Assembly (NCBI GenBank): GCA_903944295.1
Contig: CAJARA010000127.1
Coordinates: 1 to 18,087 of the forward strand
DNA length: 18,087 nt
DNA from: an uncultured Chloroflexota bacterium
GTDB taxonomy: Bacteria > Chloroflexota > Limnocylindria > Limnocylindrales > Limnocylindraceae
Direction of reading: 5' to 3'
Of this stretch, positions 7,967 to 15,542 are shown piece after piece (the first letter of the stretch is position 1; each line of letters starts with the position of its first letter). The notes under the pieces were generated by a model. That model saw nothing but the letters and a program-made list of their open reading frames with translations, did no database searches and was not told where the DNA came from. The translations under genes were made by a program, and so were the position numbers.

Positions 7967-8542
7967 ATGTCCGCCCTAACCGACCAAGAGCTTGTTGCCG
8001 CCTGCCTTCAGGGGAAGGAGAGCGCCTACGCGCTCCTGGTTGAGCGCCACACCCCGCGCCTCTATCGCATAGCGGCACGCATCTGCCGTCGTCCAGAGGA
8101 TGCGGAGGACGCCGTTCAGGAGACCTTCCTGCAGGCCGTGAGGGACCTTCGAAAGTGGAAGCCGACCGCCCCGCTTGAAGCCTGGCTTGTAACAATCACC
8201 GTCCGGACCGCCAAGAAGGTGGACGAGCGCTCCAATCGGATCGCCTCCCGATCTGACTCTATTGAGCAGCCCCTCTTGAATGGGCGGCCCCGGCAGATTG
8301 CAGGTCCTGCTGAGGTTGGCGACCCTGCCGCCGCAGTTACCCATGCGTACGAGGCGGTGAAGCTCGCCGCGGCAGTTGCCGCCCTGCCCGAGAAGTACCG
8401 CGCCACGATCTCCCTCCGCTTTGAGGAGGGCCTCAGCCCCAAGGAGATCGCCGAGGCGCTCCAGATCCCCGAACGGACCGTACGGACGCACCTCCTGAGG
8501 GGACTCCGCATGCTCAAGGAGAGCGTGGGGGAGCTCGAATAG
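7967..8542 (+). CDS. ECF-type RNA polymerase sigma factor
   Basis: This 191-residue sigma-70-family protein has only regions 2 and 4, as ECF sigmas do. Region 2 is about residues 20-85: YALLVERHTPRLYRIAARI, then the -10-binding helix PEDAEDAVQETFLQA and EAWLVTITVRTAKK. A linker of about 45 residues follows. Region 4 is about residues 135-186: LPEKYRATISLRFEEGLS, then the helix-turn-helix PKEIAEALQIPERTVRTHLLRG. A GTG at 7964 immediately precedes ATG 7967; I chose the ATG because it lies 7 nt after the predicted -10 box. The protein would direct RNA polymerase to envelope-stress or surface genes and is presumably held inactive by the membrane anti-sigma encoded next. Proline is mostly coded by CCC here, unlike in glnA. 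Confidence 0.93.
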   Translation: MSALTDQELVAACLQGKESAYALLVERHTPRLYRIAARICRRPEDAEDAVQETFLQAVRDLRKWKPTAPLEAWLVTITVRTAKKVDERSNRIASRSDSIEQPLLNGRPRQIAGPAEVGDPAAAVTHAYEAVKLAAAVAALPEKYRATISLRFEEGLSPKEIAEALQIPERTVRTHLLRGLRMLKESVGELE

Positions 8543-8636
8543 GGGTTGAGCGCGGGCCCGCTCGAGATTTGTAACAATTAGGGAGCGATGTTCCCCCACG
8601 GATTTTTGAATCATTTTTCAGGGTTAGGCGCCTTAT

Positions 8637-9266
8637 ATGTTAGTGAAACCTGTCATCTGCGCCCGCTCCCAGGAGCAGCTTGAGCTCACCCTCCTTGAGG
8701 GCGGCTCCCTTGGTGCGACCCTCCCGGCCCCCCTCCAGGCACACCTGAGCGCCTGCCCCTCCTGCGCCGCTGCGGCTGCCTCCCTCCAGACGCTGATCTC
8801 GGCCCTCCAGGCTCGCCCTGCCCCCGTGGTGCCGGCGCAGCTGACTGCCCGCCTCGTGCCGGTAGTGGTGGCCGCCGCCCAGCAGGGCCGCCGCCAGGGT
8901 GCCCTGGCCCGTCTCTTGCGCCCAGTCGCCGCCTTCGCCACCGCCTTCGGCGTGGTGCTGGCTACCCTCGCCGCCGCCGGCAGCGCCCTGGTCGTCTCCG
9001 CCGCCCTGACCGCAGGGGGCCGCACGCCAGCTACCCAAATCCCAGCCTCCCAGCCAGCGACCCAGGCACCTGCCACGCAGGCGCCAGCAACCTCCACGCC
9101 AGCTACCCCCGCCCCAGCGTCGGAGGCTCCAGCTGAGAGCGCCGTGCCTGCGGCCACCCCAACACCGGAGCCTGCGGACGTCCCACGACGGACGCCGGAG
9201 CCGGTCAGCCCTGATCCGTCGGAGGGCATCGATCCGACGGCACCTACGGAGGGCACGAGCCCGTAG
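8637..9266 (+). CDS. Membrane zinc-finger anti-sigma factor with Pro/Ala/Thr-rich outer tail
   Basis: The 209-residue protein begins with a ZAS-type anti-sigma domain: Cys8, then HLSACPSC giving the HxxxCxxC signature (His36, Cys40, Cys43). These domains bind the cognate ECF sigma in the cytoplasm. One hydrophobic segment (about residues 97-127) follows. The outer part is about 80 residues of low-complexity Pro/Ala/Thr/Glu, including PATQAPATQAPATS, with no folded sensor domain visible. It would cross a thick wall or be glycosylated, and could respond to the state of the surface layer; that is inference. The start could be ATG 8637 or GTG 8643; both keep Cys8, and no good RBS separates them. 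The gap of 94 bp from the sigma gene is larger than the usual overlap and holds a T-rich stretch (8603-8619), so it may have its own promoter. Confidence 0.87.
   Translation: MLVKPVICARSQEQLELTLLEGGSLGATLPAPLQAHLSACPSCAAAAASLQTLISALQARPAPVVPAQLTARLVPVVVAAAQQGRRQGALARLLRPVAAFATAFGVVLATLAAAGSALVVSAALTAGGRTPATQIPASQPATQAPATQAPATSTPATPAPASEAPAESAVPAATPTPEPADVPRRTPEPVSPDPSEGIDPTAPTEGTSP
9027..9134 (+). repeat. PAT-rich low-complexity coding repeat
   Basis: Thirty-six codons encode near-tandem PATQ/APATQ/APATS units in the outer tail of the anti-sigma factor. Codons vary between units, so it is not a recent exact duplication. Confidence 0.7.
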
Positions 9267-9272
9267 GGAGTT

Positions 9273-9313
9273 TTGACACCTGCCTAACGGCTGTCGTGCC
9301 GTTGTTAGGCGGG
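9273..9313 (+). promoter_or_regulatory. Consensus -35 overlapping a long inverted repeat before the S-layer-like gene
   Basis: TTGACA (9273-9278) is a perfect -35. Directly after it, CCTGCCTAACGG (9279-9290) is the arm of an inverted repeat whose other arm is CCGTT-GTT-AGGCGGG (9299-9313, 3-nt bulge). The likely -10 (TGCCGT at 9297, 18-bp spacing) is poor. The repeat could be an operator covering the core promoter or an RNA hairpin at the 5' end of the leader. Confidence 0.5.
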
Positions 9314-9314
9314 T

Positions 9315-9376
9315 CGTGCGAATTGGCACGGTAAGTGATCTTGGGGCAATTCCCCTGAGATCTGTAGTAAGGAGGA
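9315..9376 (+). promoter_or_regulatory. Hairpin-rich leader and strong RBS of the S-layer-like gene
   Basis: CGTGC/GCACG (9315-9330) forms a small hairpin. GATCT-t-GGGG-CAATT-CCCC-tg-AGATC (9337-9362) forms a larger one, ending 6 nt before AAGGAGGA (9369-9376). That RBS is 9 nt from ATG 9386 and is the strongest in the window. Stable hairpins next to a strong RBS are known to prolong S-layer mRNAs in other bacteria; the same job here is inferred. Confidence 0.5.
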
Positions 9377-9385
9377 CATCAAAAG

Positions 9386-11104
9386 ATGTCTATCAAGAAT
9401 AAGTTCGCAACGGCTGTTGCGACGGCGAGCTTGCTCGCGGGCCTCTTCGGCTCCGCGTTCGTGCCGTCGGCGCTTGCAGCACGCGAAGTACCACTCGATA
9501 CGCCAAGCGTGGCGAAGACGGAGACCTGGACGGCGGATAACGAATGGATCCAGCCAACGAGCGGGTCCAATGACACCGTCACCGGGGCTGACCGAGCCTT
9601 CTGGGCGACGACGGTCGACGGCCTAGACTTTTCCAACAATTACGAGTCTGACGATATGAGCGCACTTGAACAGAATGACAACGACGGTCAGGGCATTGAT
9701 TACTACCTCAACACCAAGACGGATGCTGATGTCACGACCGCTGACTTGAAGGCAACTTCCAGCAGCTCGATCATCAAGCTCGCGTGGGCTTATGACAACG
9801 ACGGCACCAGCGACAACTGTGAAGATGTTGATGGCACCTTTGCCACCACAGACACCGTCACGGAAGTTGATGGTACCGGCCTCGGCAACCTGTATCAGCT
9901 CTGCGTTCAGGGCAACGGCAAGCCAGGCGTTGCAACCATTGCGGTTGTTGCGAACGGTGTGACGCTTGCTCCGGTCACCATCACGGTGCTCGGCGACATT
10001 GCGTCGCTGACGGTTGTTGCTGGCGGCACGTATGTTGCTGAAGACAACAACGAAGTGGATGGCTTCTTCACCGTTACGGCGAAGGACTCCGCAGGCAACA
10101 TCATCAACGGGCCGAACACGGGCGTTGGTGCTGGCGTTGAAATCGACTTTGACGAAGAGTTCTCCTACGTTGGCGGTGCCGAGGGCAACCCGGTCAACCA
10201 GCAGGGCGACTCCATTGACTTCATCGATACAGACTTCGAGGACAATGGCGCCGTAAATGCGCTCGGTAACGACAACTACTCGTACAACGAAGTAGACCTG
10301 TCGGACTTCGCCTGTTTGTCGGAGACGGCAAGCGGCGAGAACGACGCTGATGCCGGCAAGACGTACAGCCTTGCCGTGGAGATCGAGAATGATGACAATG
10401 ACACCATCACCTCGAACTCGTTCAGCATCACCTGCACCGGGCCAGGGTCCGATGCAAAGCTCTCCAAGTTCGAAGTAGAGGCCACCTCGGGTGACCTTGC
10501 ATACAGCGACGATGTTGATGATGTCATCAGCATCTACGGCTACTTCGTCGACCAGGCTGGCCGACCGTTGGGTGCCGGCGCATGTCTTGACCTTGACACG
10601 GACTTCGGTCTTGACTACAGCGCAAGCTCCAGCTTCTCAAGCGAACTTGACATCGACGTCTACGGCGATTGCGTAGATACTGATGGCACGACGAAGATTG
10701 AGATCGGGAACCTGACGCCAGACATGGCATACGTTGCCAAGTACCCGTACACGATCAAGGTGTCGAACTCGGACCTGCAGTCCGCGACCGCTGTAGCAAA
10801 GTCGCTTGCGACCTTCTACACGGCCACGAACGCAGATGCGATCGCCTACGCCTTGACGGTTGTCCGCAGCAACGCGAAGACCCGTGCCACAATCACGGCA
10901 AACTTCGGCGCTGAGTGCAGCAACCAGATGGTGGACTTCGATGTGGAGCTCGCGAACGGGGACGTCAAGTTCCTAACGCGACGCGCCAACATCAACGGCG
11001 TTGCTGTGCTCAACTTTGAGCGCCGCAACACCAAGGTCTATGTCACTGCATTCTGCAATGACGGCGCACAGTACACGGCGCTTCGCGGAATTCGCTTCCG
11101 CTAA
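9386..11104 (+). CDS. Acidic secreted S-layer-like protein
   Basis: The 572-residue protein starts with a signal peptide (MSIKNKF, hydrophobic core, then SALAA near residue 32). The mature body is extremely rich in Asp, Asn, Thr, Ser and Gly, with few basic residues over the first 330 positions. An Ig-like segment lies around residues 205-250 (LTVVAGGTYVAEDNNEVDGF, then TVTAKDSAGN). The last 90 residues or so switch to a basic, strand-rich domain ending ALRGIRFR. Eight cysteines fall into four close pairs, consistent with disulphides outside the cell. There are no enzyme motifs. Acidity, size, signal peptide, strong RBS, leader hairpins and a strong terminator all suggest an abundant coat protein, but S-layer identity is inference because such proteins diverge quickly. 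It lies 119 bp behind the anti-sigma gene and could be a target of that circuit. It could also be a calcium-binding adhesin. Confidence 0.8.
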   Translation: MSIKNKFATAVATASLLAGLFGSAFVPSALAAREVPLDTPSVAKTETWTADNEWIQPTSGSNDTVTGADRAFWATTVDGLDFSNNYESDDMSALEQNDNDGQGIDYYLNTKTDADVTTADLKATSSSSIIKLAWAYDNDGTSDNCEDVDGTFATTDTVTEVDGTGLGNLYQLCVQGNGKPGVATIAVVANGVTLAPVTITVLGDIASLTVVAGGTYVAEDNNEVDGFFTVTAKDSAGNIINGPNTGVGAGVEIDFDEEFSYVGGAEGNPVNQQGDSIDFIDTDFEDNGAVNALGNDNYSYNEVDLSDFACLSETASGENDADAGKTYSLAVEIENDDNDTITSNSFSITCTGPGSDAKLSKFEVEATSGDLAYSDDVDDVISIYGYFVDQAGRPLGAGACLDLDTDFGLDYSASSSFSSELDIDVYGDCVDTDGTTKIEIGNLTPDMAYVAKYPYTIKVSNSDLQSATAVAKSLATFYTATNADAIAYALTVVRSNAKTRATITANFGAECSNQMVDFDVELANGDVKFLTRRANINGVAVLNFERRNTKVYVTAFCNDGAQYTALRGIRFR

Positions 11105-11141
11105 GCACGGGTAACTGATCGGAGCACGATTCGATCTGTCT

Positions 11142-11180
11142 GCAGAGGCCTCGGGGGAGACCCCGGGGCCTCTGCCGTTT
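11142..11180 (+). terminator. Strong intrinsic terminator after the S-layer-like gene
   Basis: A 15-bp stem (11142-11156 with 11161-11175, one G-T wobble) closes a GAGA loop and is followed by CGTTT. The design is the same as the terminator at 6018. Confidence 0.88.
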
Positions 11181-11206
11181 CCCCCCTCGGTCGTTTCTCA
11201 GGGGTG

Positions 11207-11212
11207 TAGAGT
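11207..11212 (+). promoter_or_regulatory. Predicted -10 box of the Ig-like protein gene (leaderless)
   Basis: TAGAGT ends 6 nt before ATG 11219. No SD lies in the interval and no convincing -35 is seen. Confidence 0.45.
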
Positions 11213-11218
11213 TCAACC

Positions 11219-12532
11219 ATGCTGAATCGCACACCGCCGATCACTCGATTGTTGGCCGTGGGGCTGTCGAGCCTCCTGCTGACTACCGTGTTTCTTGCGG
11301 CCCCGCGCGCTGCACGCGCGACGTCAGATAGCGAGATCCCAGGGACCCCGCTCCCCTCAGGGCGAGTCACCTCCAATGTTGGAGGCGCCACGGTGGATCG
11401 GGTCTACTCCGTGGAGGTGCTGTCTGGGTCGGTGGTGATTGCCACGTTGACCGGCACCCCAGGCGCTGAGCTCGGTCTCTACCTCTTCGGTTCGAGTGCC
11501 ACATCGGTGCTTACAGATCCTGCCATTGCATCGTCGGCGAAACCGGGAGGGTCACAAGGGATTAGCGTCACGCTCCGAACTGCTGGGACGTACTACTTCA
11601 ACGTGAATGGTCGCAACACTGATCGAGCCTACGGCTTCACGCTCACCACCGTCATCCGGCGCGACACCACGCCGCCGATCATCACGCTCGCAAGCCCCGT
11701 CTCGCCATCACGCTCCTCAACGGTCTGCGTGCGCGTTACGGCAAGCGATGGACTCTCCGCCGCAACAGAGGTTGCGATCGGGCTCCCGGGCGATTCGCTC
11801 ACTGAAGATTCGTGGCAGCAGTACCGAGGGAGTGGGAGGTACTGCGCAGCGTTCGTACTTTCCGAAGGGGCGCATCAGCTGATCCTGCATGTGCGAAACG
11901 GTGCGGGACTGATCACGTCTACGAAGCAACTCTCACTTGTGATTGATGACAGTGCGCCGACGTTGCGCAGCACGAGCCCAACATCAGAGGGTCTCCTCCT
12001 TGCTCCGCGCGGCAGTATCCGATGGAACTTCTCCGAAGCGGTACGACTCTCGGGTAGTGCCGCGTCTGCCGTCTACGCCTTTGACCAGTGGGGACGGGCG
12101 ATTGCAGGGAGCGCGCGCCTCACGCCATCAGGCACCAGCGTGATCTGGACGCCAGCCGTGGCGATTCCAGCCGGGGCTGTGCTGTTGGCCACGCTCGGGC
12201 AGGTGACGGATATCGCTGGGAACATTCAGGACGCGGTGCCAACGGTCGTCCTCAATCGAAAGCGAGCGACGGCGCTGAACCTGCAACTGGTCCGTCGCAC
12301 CGCATCAGCGTTGCAGGTGCGCTTGACGGCGTCAGGTGGCGTGGTGGGCGGTACGCTCTACGTGGATCGTCGAGAATCTGGCGCGTGGGTGCAACTCCGT
12401 GAATTTGTGGTTGGCGCATCCACTAGTACGTTGAAGATTGTGATCGGCGGAGCCGACCGTGTCCGCGTTCGCTACGAGGGGAGTGACACGCTCGCGCCGA
12501 GCGTGAGCAACGTTATTCGAGTGACTCGCTAG
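11219..12532 (+). CDS. Secreted Ig-like domain protein
   Basis: The 437-residue protein has a signal peptide ending near APRAARA (residue 35). Next comes a PPC-like beta domain (about 40-125, with AGTYYFNVNGRNTDRAYGFTL). An Ig-like domain follows (about 127-222, starting DTTPPIITLASPVSPS), with one likely disulphide between the Cys of STVCVRV and of GRYCAAF. A bacterial SbsA/Big_5-type Ig domain covers about 224-325 (APTLRSTSPTSEG through VTDIAGN). The C-terminal 90 residues form another basic beta domain ending SNVIRVTR, similar in style to the end of the S-layer-like protein. There is no catalytic motif or membrane anchor after the signal peptide. Likely a structural surface or matrix protein. 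Its 3' end overlaps the opposing ligase gene by 20 bp, with no terminator between them. Confidence 0.82.
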   Translation: MLNRTPPITRLLAVGLSSLLLTTVFLAAPRAARATSDSEIPGTPLPSGRVTSNVGGATVDRVYSVEVLSGSVVIATLTGTPGAELGLYLFGSSATSVLTDPAIASSAKPGGSQGISVTLRTAGTYYFNVNGRNTDRAYGFTLTTVIRRDTTPPIITLASPVSPSRSSTVCVRVTASDGLSAATEVAIGLPGDSLTEDSWQQYRGSGRYCAAFVLSEGAHQLILHVRNGAGLITSTKQLSLVIDDSAPTLRSTSPTSEGLLLAPRGSIRWNFSEAVRLSGSAASAVYAFDQWGRAIAGSARLTPSGTSVIWTPAVAIPAGAVLLATLGQVTDIAGNIQDAVPTVVLNRKRATALNLQLVRRTASALQVRLTASGGVVGGTLYVDRRESGAWVQLREFVVGASTSTLKIVIGGADRVRVRYEGSDTLAPSVSNVIRVTR

Positions 12533-14039
12533 TCGTCTCGGTGTGGCTGGCGTAGGCACGCCGAGAGACGAGTCCAAGGGCAATCCCGCCGAAGAGCGAT
12601 CCGTAGGCGCGAAGCTGAGGCATATCCCAGAGGCCGCAGACGATAAGCACCACGGCCGCTGCGCGCCACCCAGCAGGGATTGAGCGCCAGTAGCGGAGCA
12701 TCAAGACGATGGAGCCGAGCACGATGATCGCGAGCGGAATCCCGAGCGGGAACCCGCCGTCAGAAAACCCCTGAAGGATGATGTTGTGGCTGAGGTTGAC
12801 ATTCTCCTTTCCGAGTTCACCGTTATTCCAGTAACGGAGGCTGAACCAGCCGCCACCCGTGAGCGGGTGCAGCAGCGCCGTCTGCACGCCGGCGTACCAC
12901 GACGTGATGCGCTGAAGGTCGCTGGCAAGGTTTGGGATCTCACCCGAGAGGAGCAGGTCGAGCTGCCGGCCGTAGCGGTTTAGCACGAGCGCGCCACCGA
13001 GCAGCGCAACTCCAGCACCGCCAAGAGCAATCCATTGAAGACGAATCCCGCCCATGGAGATCGCGAGCGTTGCGGCACCTGCAATGAGCGCCAAGAGCGG
13101 TCCGCGCGACTCAGTGAAGATCACGGCGACGAATACGCCGAGCGTGATCAGGGAAAGCGCCACACGCCGAGTTCGCCAGATGGCGCTGAACGCGAGAGGA
13201 AGCGCAATGGCAAGCCCCATCGCCGTTGGAGTGGGGTAGCCGAGGGCGGCGAGGCGGCCCTCCACGTTCGCCTTGAACGCGATGTACTTAATCAGCGGGA
13301 CTTTGACCCATGCCATCAGGGCGATCGCAAGCCCGAGTGCGAGTGAGACAGCAAACCATGGCATCAGTCGGCGAACGCGCGAACTGCTCAGATGTGAGCC
13401 AAAGATCCACGCTCCAAAGAAGAGCGACTGCGTGCCGAAGATTCCGAGCATGTCCAGGTTTTGATTCATGGCCGGAAAGGTTCCCATCGAGGTGGCCACA
13501 AGTCGTTGCAGTGGTGCGATGAAGGCGCCAAGAAGTGCCGCTCCAAGCATGATGAGCGGTGGGTTTGGAACTTCAATCGGGTCTTCATCTTCATCCCCAT
13601 CACGCGGCGCTGCTGCTGGTCGTCGCGCACGCCAGAAACGATCCCAAACAAGGCGGGCAACCGCACCCCAGATCGGAGCGCCACGAAGGAACTCAGAGAC
13701 GCCGAATGAGATCGTTTCAGCTGTGCCGCGATACGGCACTAAGAGAATGGCGAGTGCGCCACCGAGCAGTGGGCTCATCCAGCCGATCACGATCACCACG
13801 GCGGCATAGACGAATGCGAAGACGCCGAGCTGCGGGGTACTTACGTGGTTCAACAGCCAGAGGAGTAGGGCCGCGGCGGTCAACGTCCCGAGCACAATGG
13901 TACGGGTGGATGGGGTGCCATCCGATGGGACGAGACTAGCTGCCGATGTACCGGCGTCGCCCGACGAAGATCGGAGGGCTGTTGACGGGGAAGCCGGCCT
14001 ACGGCCTCGCTGTTCCGCTCGCCTGCTTGCTCGTGACAT
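12513..14039 (-). CDS. O-antigen ligase/polymerase (WaaL/Wzy-like) membrane protein
   Basis: The 508-residue protein has a disordered basic N-terminus of about 45 residues and then roughly ten or more transmembrane helices. Family signs are the helix start TESRGPLLALIAG and a long outer loop containing GGGWFSLRYW and LSHNIILQGFSDGGFPLGI, where the Arg and the SHN histidine match conserved positions of the Wzy_C family. Members transfer or polymerise lipid-linked glycans at the outer face of the membrane. In an organism with no evident outer membrane the acceptor could be surface protein or wall glycan; that is inference, though neighbouring surface-protein genes fit. A charged loop DGDEDEDPIEVP lies between early helices. 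The start at 14039 is supported by a -10 box 7 nt upstream. Whether it is a ligase or a polymerase cannot be decided. Confidence 0.82.
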   Translation of the reverse strand: MSRASRRAEQRGRRPASPSTALRSSSGDAGTSAASLVPSDGTPSTRTIVLGTLTAAALLLWLLNHVSTPQLGVFAFVYAAVVIVIGWMSPLLGGALAILLVPYRGTAETISFGVSEFLRGAPIWGAVARLVWDRFWRARRPAAAPRDGDEDEDPIEVPNPPLIMLGAALLGAFIAPLQRLVATSMGTFPAMNQNLDMLGIFGTQSLFFGAWIFGSHLSSSRVRRLMPWFAVSLALGLAIALMAWVKVPLIKYIAFKANVEGRLAALGYPTPTAMGLAIALPLAFSAIWRTRRVALSLITLGVFVAVIFTESRGPLLALIAGAATLAISMGGIRLQWIALGGAGVALLGGALVLNRYGRQLDLLLSGEIPNLASDLQRITSWYAGVQTALLHPLTGGGWFSLRYWNNGELGKENVNLSHNIILQGFSDGGFPLGIPLAIIVLGSIVLMLRYWRSIPAGWRAAAVVLIVCGLWDMPQLRAYGSLFGGIALGLVSRRAYASHTETTSESLE

Positions 14040-14046
14040 GTGCGCA

Positions 14047-14052
14047 AGTCTA
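14047..14052 (-). promoter_or_regulatory. Predicted -10 box of the ligase gene (leaderless, minus strand)
   Basis: On the minus strand TAGACT is followed by 7 nt and then ATG 14039, with no SD. The hexamer is identical to those at 2416 and 6126. Confidence 0.45.
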
Positions 14053-14088
14053 GTGCTTGCCGCCGTCTCACCCCCGCCCCGCTTCGGC

Positions 14089-14094
14089 TATCCT
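14089..14094 (+). promoter_or_regulatory. Possible -10 box for the tRNA pair
   Basis: TATCCT lies 38 nt before the first tRNA base and matches the -10 proposed for the sigma gene. No good -35 at standard spacing. Confidence 0.35.
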
Positions 14095-14132
14095 TCCCTC
14101 CCGCCGTGCTGGGATCAGCGAGCGGGATCGGT

Positions 14133-14209
<77 letters not shown>

Positions 14210-14242
14210 GAACACCTCGTGCGCACTAGGATGCTTGCACAT

Positions 14243-14319
14243 GCGCCCGTAGCTCAGTGGATTAGAGCATCTGGCTTCGGACCAGAGGGTCGGGGGTTCG
14301 AATCCCTCCGGGCGCACCA
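14243..14319 (+). tRNA. tRNA-Arg (anticodon TCG)
   Basis: A full 77-nt cloverleaf: acceptor GCGCCCG/CGGGCGC with A and encoded CCA, D stem GCTC/GAGC, anticodon stem TCTGG/CCAGA with loop CTTCGGA, and T arm GGGGG-TTCGAAT-CCCTC. The D loop (AGTGGATTA) has the A20 expected for arginine identity. Anticodon TCG reads CGA and possibly other CGN codons. It lies 33 nt after tRNA-Pro, probably on one transcript. Confidence 0.95.
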
Positions 14320-14368
14320 GCTCCTCTCGCTATCAGCCCGTTGCTCGCTCAGCAGCCCACTGCGGTTG

Positions 14369-14374
14369 TAGTCT
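14369..14374 (+). promoter_or_regulatory. Predicted -10 box of serC (leaderless)
   Basis: TAGTCT ends 6 nt before ATG 14381, with no SD in the interval. No standard -35 is evident. Confidence 0.45.
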
Positions 14375-14380
14375 GTCCCC

Positions 14381-15538
14381 ATGGCAACTGACCCCCGCAC
14401 CCTGCGCATCCCGCGCGACCTCCTCCCTGAGGACGGCCGATTCGGCTCTGGGCCATCACGCGTCCGCGACGCACAAGTTGATGCACTCGCCTCGCGCGCT
14501 GGTCGCGCACTCCTTGGCACGAGCCACCGCCAGGCACCGGTGCGCGCACTGGTGGGGCGACTGCGCAGCGGTGTTGCGACGCTGTTTGCGTTGCCAGATG
14601 GCTACGAAGTTGCGATCGGCGTTGGCGGCTCCACACTCTTCTGGGACATGGCGGCGTACTCACTGATTGAAGGGCGCTCCGCGCATGCGGTGCACGGAGA
14701 GTTCTCCGCCAAGTTCGCACTCGCCGCGCGCGCACCACATCTGAAAGCACCGCTCGTGGTGGAGGCGCCACACGGATCGCGCGCCGAACTCGACGCCGCA
14801 GCACGTGGCCACGAAGTCGCCTCGATTGATGCATGGGCGCTGGTGCAGAACGAGACGAGCACCGGTGTTGCAGCACCGGTCCGTCGACCACGGCTCGCTT
14901 CTGGTGATCCTGCACCCGGCCTCACCATTGTTGACGCCACCTCCGCCGCAGGCTGCGTTGCCTGGGATCCACTGGAGGCGGACGCCTACTACTTCTCGCC
15001 GCAGAAGGGGCTCGGTGCAGATGGCGGACTCTGGATCGCCGCGCTCTCGCCCGCGGCACTGGTACGCGCCGAGCGGAGTTCTACATCGCGCCGCTTCATT
15101 CCCGACTCGCTCTCACTCCATAAGGCGATCCTTGAGAGCCGCAAGGATCAAACGCTCAACACGCCAGCGATCGCCACGCTCCTCCTCGCCGCTGAGCAGG
15201 TGGACTGGCTCAACGCCTCTGGCGGGATGAGCTGGGCGGCGGCGCGCTGTGCTGAATCATCCGGCCGACTTTACGAATGGGCGGAGTCGCGCCCGTGGGC
15301 TTCGCCATATGTTGAGGACCCAACGATTCGCTCAAAGAGCGTGGTCACCGTTGACCTTGACGCCAAGATTGACGCCGCGCTCCTCCTCTCCGTCCTGCGA
15401 TCAAACGGCATCGTGGACCTTGATCCGTATCGCTCACTAAAGCGGAATGGGATTCGAGTGGGAACCTTCCCGTCAGTTGAGCCAGATGACGTCAGCGCGC
15501 TGATCGCCTGCGTTGACTGGGTGGTTGAGCGGCTCTAG
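14381..15538 (+). CDS. serC: Phosphoserine aminotransferase, actinobacterial type
   Basis: The 385-residue PLP enzyme converts 3-phosphohydroxypyruvate and glutamate to phosphoserine and 2-oxoglutarate, the second step of serine synthesis in the cytoplasm. It follows the actinobacterial-type SerC pattern: LLPEDGRFGSGPSRVR, LGTSHRQAPV, GVGGSTLFWD, HGEFSAKFA, NETSTGV (about 157), VDATSAAG, YYFSPQKGLGADGG, SRKDQTLNTPA and a C-terminal NGIVDLDPYRSL with RVGTFPS. Lys209 in the SPQKG motif is the predicted PLP-binding lysine. The length is normal for the family. The start is set by MATDPRTLRIPRDLLP, which matches where family members begin, and by the -10 box just upstream. No other serine pathway gene lies beside it. 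Glutamate use links it loosely to GlnA, but nothing shows shared control. Confidence 0.95.
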   Translation: MATDPRTLRIPRDLLPEDGRFGSGPSRVRDAQVDALASRAGRALLGTSHRQAPVRALVGRLRSGVATLFALPDGYEVAIGVGGSTLFWDMAAYSLIEGRSAHAVHGEFSAKFALAARAPHLKAPLVVEAPHGSRAELDAAARGHEVASIDAWALVQNETSTGVAAPVRRPRLASGDPAPGLTIVDATSAAGCVAWDPLEADAYYFSPQKGLGADGGLWIAALSPAALVRAERSSTSRRFIPDSLSLHKAILESRKDQTLNTPAIATLLLAAEQVDWLNASGGMSWAAARCAESSGRLYEWAESRPWASPYVEDPTIRSKSVVTVDLDAKIDAALLLSVLRSNGIVDLDPYRSLKRNGIRVGTFPSVEPDDVSALIACVDWVVERL

Positions 15539-15542
15539 CGTT

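Noticed and set aside
2331..8578. GTAACAAT at 2331, 8189 and 8571 as a possible ECF sigma target box
   Set aside because: One copy is inside the sigma coding sequence, no shared second box lies at 16-17 bp, and three copies of an 8-mer are only slightly above chance.
8640..9329. 229-codon minus-strand frame opposite the anti-sigma gene
   Set aside because: Low-complexity Gly/Arg shadow with no domain; the plus-strand ZAS motif and membrane helix are clear.
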